From CAYMOV01 sp964392085 (GTDB lineage Bacteria; Oederibacteriota; Muellerivitia; Muellerivitales; Muellerivitaceae): a DNA stretch of 12,135 nucleotides. Location: contig CAYMOV010000078.1 in assembly GCA_964392085.1 (NCBI GenBank), forward strand, positions 1 to 12,135. Reading direction: 5' to 3'. A program made the position numbers and the translations under genes. Below are positions 1 through 6,197 of the stretch, one piece after another. The notes beneath the pieces are model-generated. The model was not told the DNA's origin and ran no database searches. It was given only the letters and a program-made list of their open reading frames with translations. Within the stretch, counting starts at the first letter, position 1. Every line of letters starts with the position of its first letter.

Positions 1-1
1 C

Positions 2-226
2 CGCTTCGGTGGCCAGGGCGTGGACGTGCAGGTCGATGAGGCCCGGGAGGACCGTCCCTCCCCCGCCGTCGATCTCCCGCTCGGCGGCGTAGGCGGGCGC
101 CCCGGAGGCGGGGCCGGCATAGAGGATCTTCCCGCCCTGGACCAAGACGAGGGCGTTCGCGACCGCCCCGTCGGCCACGCCGTCGCGCAGGAAGATGTTC
201 TTGAGTGCCAGGTTCACGGTTGCCAT
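2..226 (-). CDS. Amidohydrolase family protein, N-terminal part (runs off the window)
   Basis: Only the first 75 codons are present. They read as the N-terminal beta-sandwich of a metal-dependent amidohydrolase (imidazolonepropionase/dihydroorotase-like superfamily): a run of short strands (residues 1-55), then the hallmark VLPGLIDLHVHA at residues 59-70, where His67 and His69 form the HxH pair that binds the first active-site metal. The remaining metal ligands and the substrate-defining part of the barrel lie outside the window, so the substrate cannot be named. The ATG at 226 is the only sensible start; there is no Shine-Dalgarno sequence before it, but a TAAGAT box lies 9 bases upstream, so the mRNA may be leaderless. 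It is separated from the inositol genes by their terminator and is probably an independent transcription unit. Confidence 0.85.
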   Translation of the reverse strand, partial: MATVNLALKNIFLRDGVADGAVANALVLVQGGKILYAGPASGAPAYAAEREIDGGGGTVLPGLIDLHVHALATEA

Positions 227-235
227 GGGACCCGC

Positions 236-265
236 ATCTTACCGCCGCTTAGCGCTGAACGTCAT
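236..265 (-). promoter_or_regulatory. Possible promoter of the amidohydrolase gene (leaderless layout)
   Basis: On the minus strand, ATGACG (260-265) and TAAGAT (236-241) are separated by 18 bases; each matches four of six bases of the sigma-70 consensus. The -10-like box is only 9 bases from the ATG, so transcription would begin almost at the start codon, which agrees with the absence of a Shine-Dalgarno sequence. Weak on its own; supported by an identical arrangement at 9469-9484. Confidence 0.3.
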
Positions 266-291
266 TACCCGCTTCAACCGGGTCCGCCCAT

Positions 292-328
292 AAAAAAAGC
301 CCCTTGGGCCTTTCGGTCCAAGGGGCTT
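292..328 (-). terminator. Intrinsic terminator of the phosphatidylinositol unit
   Basis: A perfect 11-bp inverted repeat (297-307 pairs with 318-328, arm AAGCCCCTTGG) encloses a 10-base loop and is followed on the minus strand by a run of seven T (292-298). It begins 13 bases past the stop codon of the inositol-3-phosphate synthase gene, exactly where a rho-independent terminator for that gene should be. On the plus strand no T-run follows the stem, so it is one-directional. Confidence 0.93.
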
Positions 329-341
329 GAACGGCGTCCGG

Positions 342-1442
342 TCAGACCGTGACAGGCACCTTCGCCGTCGCGTGTTTCGCGATGAACTCCTCGACCATTT
401 CCTTGGCCTCGGAATCCGGGTACTGGACCGGCGGGGTCTTCATGAAGTACGACGAGGGCCCCTCCAGCTGCCCCCCCACGCCCGCGTCCTTGGCCAGCTT
501 GCAGCAGCGGATCGCGTCGATCACGATGCCGGCGCTGTTGGGCGAGTCCCACACCTCGAGCTTCATGTCGATGGTGACCGGGATATCGCCGAACTCGCGG
601 CCCTCCATCCGGATATGGCACCACTTGCGGTCCTTCAGCCAGGGGATGTAGTCCGAGGGCCCGATATGGATGTTCTCGGGGGCGATCGGGTGCGACAGCT
701 GGCTCACCACGGAGCCGGTCTTCGAGATCTTCTTGGACTCGAGCCGGGTGCGCTCCAGCATGTTCATGAAGTCCATGTTGCCGCCGAAGTTCAGCTGGTA
801 GGTGCGGTCCAAAATCACACCCCGGTCGCTGAACATCTTCGTCAGCACGCGGTGGGTGATGGTGGCGCCGACCTGCGCCTTGATGTCGTCGCCGATGATG
901 GGCACGCCGGCGTCCGCGAACTTCTTGTTCCAGACCGGGTTCGAGGCGATGAACACCGGCATGCAGTTCACCACGCCGACCTTCGCCTTGAGGGCCTCGG
1001 TCATGTAGAACTTGGTGGCTTCCTCGCTGCCGACCGGCAGGTAGTTCACCAGGATGTCGGTCTTGGTGTCCTTCAACATCTGGGCCACATCCACGGGCTT
1101 CTCGGTGGATTCCTGGATGGTCTGGCGGTAGTACTGGCCCAGCCCGTCCAGGGTGTGGCCCCGGGACACCTTCACGCCCAACTTGGGCACGTCGGCGATC
1201 TTGATGGTGTTGTTGATGGGTTCGAAGATGGCGTCTCGGAGGTCCTTGCCGACCTTGTTGGCGTCCACGTCGAAGGCGCAGGAGAACTCGATGTCCCGGA
1301 GGTGGTAGCCCCCGAGCTTGAGGTGCATGAGGCCGGGCACGAAGCCCTTCTCATCGGACTTGCGGTAGAACTCGATGCCCTGGATCAGGCTGGTGGCGCA
1401 GCAACCCGCGCCGACGATACCCACACGGATCTTTGACGACAT
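342..1442 (-). CDS. ino1: Inositol-3-phosphate synthase
   Basis: Converts D-glucose 6-phosphate to 1L-myo-inositol 1-phosphate (= 1D-myo-inositol 3-phosphate) with NAD+ as a recycled cofactor; cytoplasmic. The 366-residue product is the size of the short bacterial/archaeal class rather than the roughly 500-residue eukaryotic one. Visible family signatures: the Rossmann NAD-binding GAGCCA at 11-16, VNYLPVGSEEATKFY at 132-146, NCMPVFIAS at 159-167, GDDIKAQVGAT at 184-194 (with the family's conserved lysine, K188), NFGGNMDFMNM at 218-228, the lysine-rich SKKISKT at 236-242, and DSPNSAG at 299-305. The ATG at 1442 has a strong Shine-Dalgarno sequence (AGGAGGT, 1450-1456, 7 bases away). It lies 54 bases downstream of the phosphatidyltransferase gene and is followed by an intrinsic terminator, so the two form one transcription unit and the product is most likely used directly as that enzyme's acceptor. 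Confidence 0.96.
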   Translation of the reverse strand: MSSKIRVGIVGAGCCATSLIQGIEFYRKSDEKGFVPGLMHLKLGGYHLRDIEFSCAFDVDANKVGKDLRDAIFEPINNTIKIADVPKLGVKVSRGHTLDGLGQYYRQTIQESTEKPVDVAQMLKDTKTDILVNYLPVGSEEATKFYMTEALKAKVGVVNCMPVFIASNPVWNKKFADAGVPIIGDDIKAQVGATITHRVLTKMFSDRGVILDRTYQLNFGGNMDFMNMLERTRLESKKISKTGSVVSQLSHPIAPENIHIGPSDYIPWLKDRKWCHIRMEGREFGDIPVTIDMKLEVWDSPNSAGIVIDAIRCCKLAKDAGVGGQLEGPSSYFMKTPPVQYPDSEAKEMVEEFIAKHATAKVPVTV

Positions 1443-1496
1443 GAAACCGACCTCCTATGCAACCTACGTCCACCCCCTTGGGTTTCGGGGCGACGT

Positions 1497-2105
1497 TCAC
1501 TTGCGGCGTGGATTCCGTTTCCGGCCCGCGGGGACCGAAGCCCCCAACAGGCGGCGGACCAATAGGATGCGTTGGACCGAGGTGACCGCCGAACCGACGG
1601 CCACCAGCCCCAACGCCCACGTCAATTGGCCCGTGACGAGTCCCAACGCCAGGAGGGTCACCCGACCCGCGCGGGTCAGGACCCCCACCTTGCACTCCAA
1701 CCCCAGGCCCTCGGCCCGGGCCCGGGTGTAGGACACCATCTGGGCCAACAGACAAGCCGCAAACGCCAGCAGTACGACCTCTGGTTGCTTGAGCCGGTAG
1801 TAATAAAGAATGAATCCGGCGAAAACGATGGCCTCGGAAACCCGATCCATCGAGGAGTCGAGAAATGCCCCGAAGGGACTCTGCAACCCCTGGTTGCGCG
1901 CCAACGCCCCATCGAGGGTGTCGAACGCACCGGCCAGCCCCAGAGAAAAACCAGCGAGAACCGGATGCCCCGCCAAAAGGGCCCAAGGCGTGACCACCGA
2001 CAGGGCCGTCCCCAAAAGGGTCAGCATGTCCGGCGTCACACCCCCCGCGGCCATGAGCCGCGAAAAGGGCGCCAAGAATCGGTCGATCTTATCCTTATAA
2101 GTCAT
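1497..2105 (-). CDS. CDP-alcohol phosphatidyltransferase, probable phosphatidylinositol-phosphate synthase
   Basis: An integral membrane enzyme that joins a CDP-diacylglycerol lipid to an alcohol, releasing CMP. The family motif is complete: D62-x2-D65-G66-x2-A69-R70-x8-G79-x3-D83-x3-D87, whose aspartates bind the two metals and the CDP group. About five or six hydrophobic segments are visible (for example 28-60, 92-103, 109-125, 148-175). RARAEGLGL at 128-136 resembles the segment after the fourth helix in actinobacterial phosphatidylinositol-phosphate synthases (PgsA1/PIPS), and the N-terminal AGGVTPDMLTLLGT also matches that group. Being the upstream partner of inositol-3-phosphate synthase points to inositol phosphate as acceptor, giving phosphatidylinositol phosphate. 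Length 202 aa is normal. The ATG at 2105 lacks a clear Shine-Dalgarno sequence; it is retained because the N-terminus aligns well. A phosphatidylglycerophosphate synthase is the main alternative. Confidence 0.87.
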   Translation of the reverse strand: MTYKDKIDRFLAPFSRLMAAGGVTPDMLTLLGTALSVVTPWALLAGHPVLAGFSLGLAGAFDTLDGALARNQGLQSPFGAFLDSSMDRVSEAIVFAGFILYYYRLKQPEVVLLAFAACLLAQMVSYTRARAEGLGLECKVGVLTRAGRVTLLALGLVTGQLTWALGLVAVGSAVTSVQRILLVRRLLGASVPAGRKRNPRRK

Positions 2106-2167
2106 CGGCCGGTTGGCGTCCGTGGAGGGTCTTAGGCGGAATACCGCTTTCCGCTGAAAATCGGCCT

Positions 2168-2197
2168 ACTTTAACCGTCAACGGAAGGGGGTGTCAA
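2168..2197 (-). promoter_or_regulatory. Promoter of the phosphatidylinositol unit
   Basis: On the minus strand a perfect -35 hexamer TTGACA (2192-2197) is followed after 18 bases by TAAAGT (2168-2173), four of six matches to the -10 consensus. Transcription would begin near 2160, giving a leader of about 55 bases before the ATG at 2105. The leader contains a 6-bp hairpin (2136-2141 with 2149-2154, GCGGAA/TTCCGC, 7-base loop). With the terminator at 292-328 it delimits a two-gene operon separate from lptB. Confidence 0.55.
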
Positions 2198-2203
2198 GTT
2201 GAA

Positions 2204-2237
2204 GGGGCCCTAGGACTGGAAAAAGGGTCCGGGCCCC
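2204..2237. terminator. Strong hairpin after lptB, possible terminator without a U-tract
   Basis: GGGGCCC (2204-2210) pairs with GGGCCCC (2231-2237); after a 2-base bulge (TA) the stem continues with GGAC (2213-2216) against GTCC (2227-2230), closing a 10-base loop. It lies 21 bases past the lptB stop and just upstream of the next promoter. Neither strand shows a T-run after the stem, so it is either a weak terminator, an mRNA 3'-end stabiliser, or a rho-assisted end. Confidence 0.4.
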
Positions 2238-2257
2238 GTGAAACCCGGGCGTGAGGC

Positions 2258-2995
2258 TTAGGCTAGGGAGAACTTCTCGCCGAGGTAAAGCTTCCGGGCC
2301 TGGGCGCTGGCGGCAAGCTTGGACGCGGTGCCGGACAGCAGGATGCGGCCCTCGAACATCAGGTAGGCCCGGTCCACGATGGAGAGGGTTTCCCGCACGT
2401 TATGGTCCGTCATGAGGATGCCGATGCCCTTCTTGCGCAGGTGCCGGATGATCGTCTGGATGTCCTGCACCGCGATGGGGTCGATGCCCACAAACGGTTC
2501 ATCGAGCAACATAAAAGCGGGCTGGAGCACCAGGGCCCGGGCGATCTCCACCCGGCGGCGCTCGCCTCCCGAGAGGGTATAGGCCTTTTGCTTGGCCAGC
2601 CGGGCCACGTTGAATTCGTTGAGCAGGGTATCCAACCGCTGTTTTTGCTCGCTCTTGGAAAGTTCCGTCAGCTCGAGGATGGCCATGAGGTTTTCCTCGA
2701 CCGTGAGCTTTCGGAAAATCGAGGGTTCCTGGGGAAGGTAACCGATGCCTAGTCGGGCGCGCTTGTACATGGGGAGGTCGGTGAGTTCCTGGTGGCCTCC
2801 GTCCTCATCGAGGAAGACGCGGCCTTGGTCCGGCGCGATGAGGCCCGTCGTCATGTAGAAGGTCGTGGTCTTCCCGGCCCCGTTGGGCCCCAGGAGTCCC
2901 ACCACCTCGCCCTGCTTGACCTCGATGCTGACCTGGTCGGCCACGCGCTTCTTGCTGTAGGTCTTGACCAGGCCTTCGGTTCGGAGCATTTTCAT
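2258..2995 (-). CDS. lptB: LPS export ABC transporter ATP-binding protein LptB
   Basis: Cytoplasmic ATPase that works as a dimer with LptF/LptG to extract LPS from the inner membrane and push it onto LptC and LptA. All ABC motifs are intact in the 245-residue product: Walker A GPNGAGKTT (36-44), Q-loop LPQE (87-90), signature LSGGERRR (141-148), Walker B FMLLDEP with catalytic Glu166, and the H-loop His198. TDHNVRET (196-203) and the C-terminal LYLGEKF are characteristic of LptB among ABC ATPases. Compared with the E. coli protein as I recall it, a few extra residues (about 64-70, EDGGHQE) sit before the Q-loop. The reading frame stays open upstream to 3268, but that stretch overlaps lptA; the start ATG at 2995 (MKMLRTEG) fits the family, with ATG 2989 as an alternative. 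A 49-base gap separates it from lptA. No lptF/lptG is visible in the window. Confidence 0.96.
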   Translation of the reverse strand: MKMLRTEGLVKTYSKKRVADQVSIEVKQGEVVGLLGPNGAGKTTTFYMTTGLIAPDQGRVFLDEDGGHQELTDLPMYKRARLGIGYLPQEPSIFRKLTVEENLMAILELTELSKSEQKQRLDTLLNEFNVARLAKQKAYTLSGGERRRVEIARALVLQPAFMLLDEPFVGIDPIAVQDIQTIIRHLRKKGIGILMTDHNVRETLSIVDRAYLMFEGRILLSGTASKLAASAQARKLYLGEKFSLA

Positions 2996-3044
2996 AAGCT
3001 GTTCCCCGTCTCCTGTCCGGCGTTTTTTTCCGCCGGGAATGGGT

Positions 3045-3953
3045 TTACTTCGCGGTTCCCCAACCGCCCTTGGGGGCGGTGCCGGGGGGTGTCGTCCAAC
3101 TCCCGGGGGTGGGAACCGGCGTGGCCACGGCCTGTGCCGCGGGGGTCGGCGTCCCGGCCGCCCCCGGACCCGCGACCGGTGTCGCCGTAGCGACGGTCCC
3201 CGGTTTCGGAAGGGCCGCGGGGCCCCCGTTGCGCGGCGGCGCCGTGGGAGCGGTCGTGTCGGGGCCATTATCCCCCGGTTGGGGCGTCGGGAAGAAATTC
3301 ACTTCCACGTTTCCCTCGGCCACGATCCGGTTATCGTCCAGGTAGGCCGTCAGGCGCCGTCCCGTCACGGTGCCCATGACGTTGGTGAACTTCGGTTCCT
3401 GCTCCAGGATCACCCGCCGTTCCTTCTCCAGGAAGGTGGCCTTCCCCGCCACCGCCTTACCTTGGGGGTGGTAGAGCCGGACATCCTGGTTGGCCACCGC
3501 CTCCCCCTTGTCCTGGTAGAACTCCATCTGTCGGCTCTTCAAGGTCACGCTTTGCCCCTGGTCGTCCTGGCTGGTCAGGACCGGGTCGTTGTGGGCGCTC
3601 ATGTACTTCATGGAATCCCGGTACTCCAGGTGGCCGCAGGTGAGGGTGGCGGCCATCCCCTTGTCCACCACCCGGACATTGTCCTCGGCGGTGGCCTGGC
3701 GGTTCTCCGAGGTCGCCGCGAGGTCGTCGGCCTCCAACACCGTGCCGCCATGGACCACCTTCACCTTGCCCTTAAACTCCGTCATCCCCGTGCTCCGGTC
3801 GAAGGTCATCTGCTTGGAGCTGACCTCCACGGGTTGTTTGGCCGTGATCTTGTCCTCCCGGGGCTCATCCACCTCGGCGGCCAACGCGCCGAGCGCCAGA
3901 AGGGCCAGGGCCGACGCCCAGGCGACGTAGGTTTTAGGACGCGGATTCGGCAT
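3045..3953 (-). CDS. lptA: LPS transport periplasmic protein LptA (OstA-like) with a Pro/Thr/Ala-rich tail
   Basis: Periplasmic bridge protein that passes LPS from LptC to the outer-membrane LptD/LptE. The 302-residue product starts with a signal peptide (hydrophobic core at about 10-24, likely cleavage near ALAA at 23-26). Residues about 35-220 consist of repeated beta-jellyroll strands of the OstA/LptA type, seen in patterns such as MTEFKGKVKVVHGGTVLEADDL (57-78), ATAEDNVRVVDKG (87-99) and RIVAEGNVEV (209-218). From about 222 to the end the chain becomes a low-complexity, Pro/Thr/Ala/Gly-rich tail of some 80 residues, absent from the 185-residue E. coli protein. The frame is open upstream to 4157, but that part lies over lptC; ATG 3953 is chosen because it gives the signal peptide and has a Shine-Dalgarno sequence (GAGGAAG) overlapping the lptC stop. 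Lies 14 bases after lptC. Confidence 0.88.
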   Translation of the reverse strand: MPNPRPKTYVAWASALALLALGALAAEVDEPREDKITAKQPVEVSSKQMTFDRSTGMTEFKGKVKVVHGGTVLEADDLAATSENRQATAEDNVRVVDKGMAATLTCGHLEYRDSMKYMSAHNDPVLTSQDDQGQSVTLKSRQMEFYQDKGEAVANQDVRLYHPQGKAVAGKATFLEKERRVILEQEPKFTNVMGTVTGRRLTAYLDDNRIVAEGNVEVNFFPTPQPGDNGPDTTAPTAPPRNGGPAALPKPGTVATATPVAGPGAAGTPTPAAQAVATPVPTPGSWTTPPGTAPKGGWGTAK

Positions 3954-3967
3954 GCCGGGGGTCTTCC

Positions 3968-4627
3968 TCAGAACGGCTTGGGTTTGTCGAATTTCTCGAT
4001 CTCGTGGACGTCCCGCACCTTGGTGTGGACGTCGTTCTTGAACTTGATGTTGTTGAGCTTGGCGTCCGACACCATTCCCACCGCCGTGATCTCGTCGGCG
4101 CCCTTGTAGATGTGGACCCGGCTCTCGGTGCGGATCGACTCGTTCGCGCCGTCCCACTGGAGCTTATCGGTCTCCAGCTTGGCCCCGTTCTCGGCGATCA
4201 GCTCCACGTGGCCCTGGGCCACGGTGTCGTGGGTTTCGGTCTGGATGACTCCCTTGTCCGAGGTCAGGGTGGAGGAGATCTTGCCGTCCTTGAAGTACTC
4301 GACGTACACGTCGTCCACGTAAGCCTGTTTCCGGTCCTGATAAAGACGCGCGGTGCGGGAATAGAGTTCCCACTGCTTCACGCCCCGGATCGTCGAGACG
4401 AGGTGGAACCCCTCGATATAGGCATCCGGCGGCTTTTCGCCCTCGGGCATCTGGGTCCAATCCTGCTCGGTTTTGGAGGTTTTCTGGAGCGTGAAGTACA
4501 GCCCGGCCACCACCGCCAGGAGGACCAACCAAATCCAGAGGCGGACCGCCGGGAGTTTGGGCTCCTGGGGAATGGGATCCACCGGCCCCATGTGGTCTTC
4601 ATTGGGTTTTTGGGTCCTACGAGCCAT
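3968..4627 (-). CDS. lptC: LPS export periplasmic protein LptC
   Basis: Inner-membrane-anchored protein linking the LptB2FG transporter to LptA. The product has 219 residues (E. coli LptC has 191): a short cytoplasmic N-terminus, a single transmembrane helix at about 28-48 (LWIWLVLLAVVAGLYFTL), and a periplasmic domain rich in alternating beta strands, for example VKQWELYSRTARLYQDRKQA (83-102), then YVDDVYVEYF and STLTSDKGVIQTETHDTV, which is typical of LptC/YrbK. The position immediately before lptA and lptB is the conserved gene order. The ATG at 4627 has only a weak Shine-Dalgarno match. The 95 bases before it (4628-4722) hold no convincing promoter; a TATGCT-like box is the best candidate there. 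It carries no sign of truncation. Confidence 0.9.
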   Translation of the reverse strand: MARRTQKPNEDHMGPVDPIPQEPKLPAVRLWIWLVLLAVVAGLYFTLQKTSKTEQDWTQMPEGEKPPDAYIEGFHLVSTIRGVKQWELYSRTARLYQDRKQAYVDDVYVEYFKDGKISSTLTSDKGVIQTETHDTVAQGHVELIAENGAKLETDKLQWDGANESIRTESRVHIYKGADEITAVGMVSDAKLNNIKFKNDVHTKVRDVHEIEKFDKPKPF

Positions 4628-4722
4628 GAACCATCGCCTTATCCCCTAGATTCAACAGGTGGATCCACAGATTAGCATAGAAGGCCAACCCCGGCACCGC
4701 CCCGAGCTCCCAACTTTTAGGA

Positions 4723-5238
4723 CTATCCCATGGGTTTCAACTCCAGAAGTTTAAAAAATGCTTTGTATTCAGATAGGTTCGCCTCCATTTTCGCATTAAC
4801 CGCAATCCATTCGTCGTGACTTATCTCGACTATCACATTTGCATCAGGTGTAATCAGAACCACGTTCCAGAAGAAATAGAGTGCAATATCCAGGAGACAC
4901 TCCAATTGAACTAAATCGCGATTATCAAAAAGATGGAACGGGGCATCTATCAAAGACCTCATTTCATTCATGGATCGCCTATAAGCATTGAACAATTCCA
5001 TGTTTTCGCAACTTGCCCAGATACCCCATTCAGTAATCCAAAATACGCTGTCACCTGATTGCTTAACATTTCCCACGCGGTCAACGAGCATTCTTGCCAA
5101 TACGGTCTTTTTACCAGCATCAACGGGTAACCCATAAGTAAACCGATGCGGAAAGGAGGCCCGAAAATCAGCGCTTTCAACTGGCAAGTCATGATTCCGA
5201 AGCCATCCGAGCCCGTCGTCTTTTGAACTGATATTCAT
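4723..5238 (-). CDS. Uncharacterised AT-rich protein, 171 aa
   Basis: No function can be assigned. The product is soluble-looking, with no signal peptide or clear membrane helix. Its most distinctive stretch is SVFWITEWGIWASCENMELF (64-83), followed by a helical region, FHLFDNRDLVQLECLLDIAL (101-120), and ISHDEWIAV (139-147). I recall similar SVFWITEWGIW-type sequences in scattered bacterial proteins of unknown function; this is memory, not a search. A hand count of one 60-base line (4801-4860) gave about 43% G+C, against about 70% in the neighbouring acyltransferase, so it looks recently acquired. The frame extends upstream to 5307, but that part overlaps the acyltransferase; the start is set at ATG 5238, 5 bases after the acyltransferase stop, with AAGGA (5251-5255) about 12 bases upstream as ribosome-binding site. 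The same-strand tight spacing suggests co-transcription. AGKKT at 41-45 is not a P-loop. Confidence 0.75.
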   Translation of the reverse strand: MNISSKDDGLGWLRNHDLPVESADFRASFPHRFTYGLPVDAGKKTVLARMLVDRVGNVKQSGDSVFWITEWGIWASCENMELFNAYRRSMNEMRSLIDAPFHLFDNRDLVQLECLLDIALYFFWNVVLITPDANVIVEISHDEWIAVNAKMEANLSEYKAFFKLLELKPMG

Positions 5239-5243
5239 AACGT

Positions 5244-6173
5244 TTATAATTCCTTTTCGCTGACAGCTGATCGCTGACCGCCGACCGCCGTCTTTTTCGT
5301 TTTCCACCGTTCATGCATCCACACCCACTGGTCCGGGTAGGTCCGGATATAGGCCTCGATCACTTCGGTGTACCGCTTGGTGGTTTCCAGGATGTCGGCG
5401 TCGGCGTTGCCCGTGTCCGGCACCTTGATCTCGGGCTCCAGGTGCAGTTCGAACTTGCCGTCCCGGCCCCGCACCACGAAGAAAGGCACCAGGGCCGCGC
5501 CGGTCTTTCGGGCGATGCGCGCGGGCCCCGATTGGGTCCAGGCCGGGATGCCCATGAACGGCACGAAGACCCCGTCGTCACCCGTGTCCTGGTCCATCAG
5601 GACGCCGATGGTGCGGTTCTCGGCCAGGGCCTTCAGGATCCCCTTGAGGGCCTGGCCCCGGGGGATGACGGGACCGCCCCACTTGCCGCGGAAATCCAAA
5701 AGCATCTTGTCCAGGCGGGGGTCGTAAACCGGTTTATAAACCACCGCGATGGGGGTGCGGTAACCCACGTAGGCGGCGAGAAGCTCCCAGTGACCCAGGT
5801 GGGCGGTGACCGCCAGGACGCCCTTGCCCTTGGCCAGGGCCGCCTCGGCGTGTTCCCAACCACGGACCCGCGAGATGAGGTTGGCGATCTTGGGGTGGGA
5901 CCAGCGGGACCAGCCGATCATCTCGAAGGCGTTGCGCCCCAGGTTGGCCCAAGAGCCGATCGCCAGGCGTTGGATCTCCGGTTCCTTCAGGGACTTGCCG
6001 AAGGCCAGGCGGAGGTGGGCGAGGGTCTTTCGGCGTTCCTTCCCCGCCAACCAATAGCCGAGGATACCCAGGGTCTTGCCCATGAACCCGAGGATCCCCA
6101 AGGGTAAGACACCCAGCGCCGCGACGAGCGCGCGGATGACAAGGTAGATGAGTGTGTTTTTGAATTTCTTCAA
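5244..6173 (-). CDS. LpxL/HtrB-type lipid A late acyltransferase
   Basis: Inner-membrane enzyme that moves an acyl chain from acyl-ACP onto a Kdo-lipid A precursor (or, in some relatives, another lysolipid). The 309-residue product has the usual size. A hydrophobic N-terminal anchor (about 7-43) precedes the catalytic H-x4-E motif, His125-LGHW-Glu130. Further family blocks are VYKPVYDPRLDKMLLDFRGK (145-164), MDQDTGDDGVFVPFMG (193-208), the SGPARIARKTGAALVPFF stretch (215-232), and the C-terminal YPDQWVWMHERWK (279-291). It sits between Kdo-synthesis and LPS-export genes, which favours lipid A over phosphatidylinositol mannoside as substrate; the specific acyl chain and position cannot be told. 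The start codon is TTG at 6173: the only upstream in-frame codons before a stop contain no ATG or GTG. The last dozen residues (about 295-306, TAVGGQRSAVSE) are encoded by a heptanucleotide repeat, so the tail is probably not part of the fold. Confidence 0.88.
   Translation of the reverse strand: MKKFKNTLIYLVIRALVAALGVLPLGILGFMGKTLGILGYWLAGKERRKTLAHLRLAFGKSLKEPEIQRLAIGSWANLGRNAFEMIGWSRWSHPKIANLISRVRGWEHAEAALAKGKGVLAVTAHLGHWELLAAYVGYRTPIAVVYKPVYDPRLDKMLLDFRGKWGGPVIPRGQALKGILKALAENRTIGVLMDQDTGDDGVFVPFMGIPAWTQSGPARIARKTGAALVPFFVVRGRDGKFELHLEPEIKVPDTGNADADILETTKRYTEVIEAYIRTYPDQWVWMHERWKTKKTAVGGQRSAVSEKEL
5256..5290. repeat. Five-copy degenerate heptanucleotide repeat inside the acyltransferase 3' end
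   Basis: Read on the minus strand the units are CGGCGGT (5284-5290), CGGCGGT (5277-5283), CAGCGAT (5270-5276), CAGCTGT (5263-5269) and CAGCGAA (5256-5262). The first two are identical and the rest keep the C-R/A-GC core. The array codes for residues about 295-306 of the acyltransferase and ends 10 bases before its stop codon, right where sequence composition drops into the AT-rich downstream gene. Confidence 0.8.
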
Positions 6174-6197
6174 GGGGTTAAGCCAATCCTCGTGGGT

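Noticed and set aside
327..1436. Long open frame on the plus strand opposite inositol-3-phosphate synthase
   Set aside because: The translation is a His/Asp/Val/Leu-rich composition typical of the antisense of a high-G+C gene; the minus-strand frame is a clear enzyme with all motifs. The same applies to the other long antisense frames opposite lptA, lptC, kdsD, the zinc-ribbon gene and the acyltransferase.
3017..3036. Hairpin CCGGCG/CGCCGG between lptA and lptB as a terminator
   Set aside because: The T-run lies in the loop, not after the stem, and it would cut off lptB from the operon. Probably a chance structure.
2996..3268. N-terminal extension of LptB
   Set aside because: It is an Arg/Pro-rich out-of-frame reading of the lptA 3' end; LptB proteins begin close to the ATG at 2995.
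4628..4722. Promoter directly before lptC
   Set aside because: Only a TATGCT-like box is seen, with no -35 at a suitable distance, so it is not listed as a feature.
5109..5118. AGKKT in the small unknown protein as a Walker A motif
   Set aside because: The spacing from the preceding glycine does not fit GxxxxGK[ST], there is no glycine-rich loop, and no Walker B follows.
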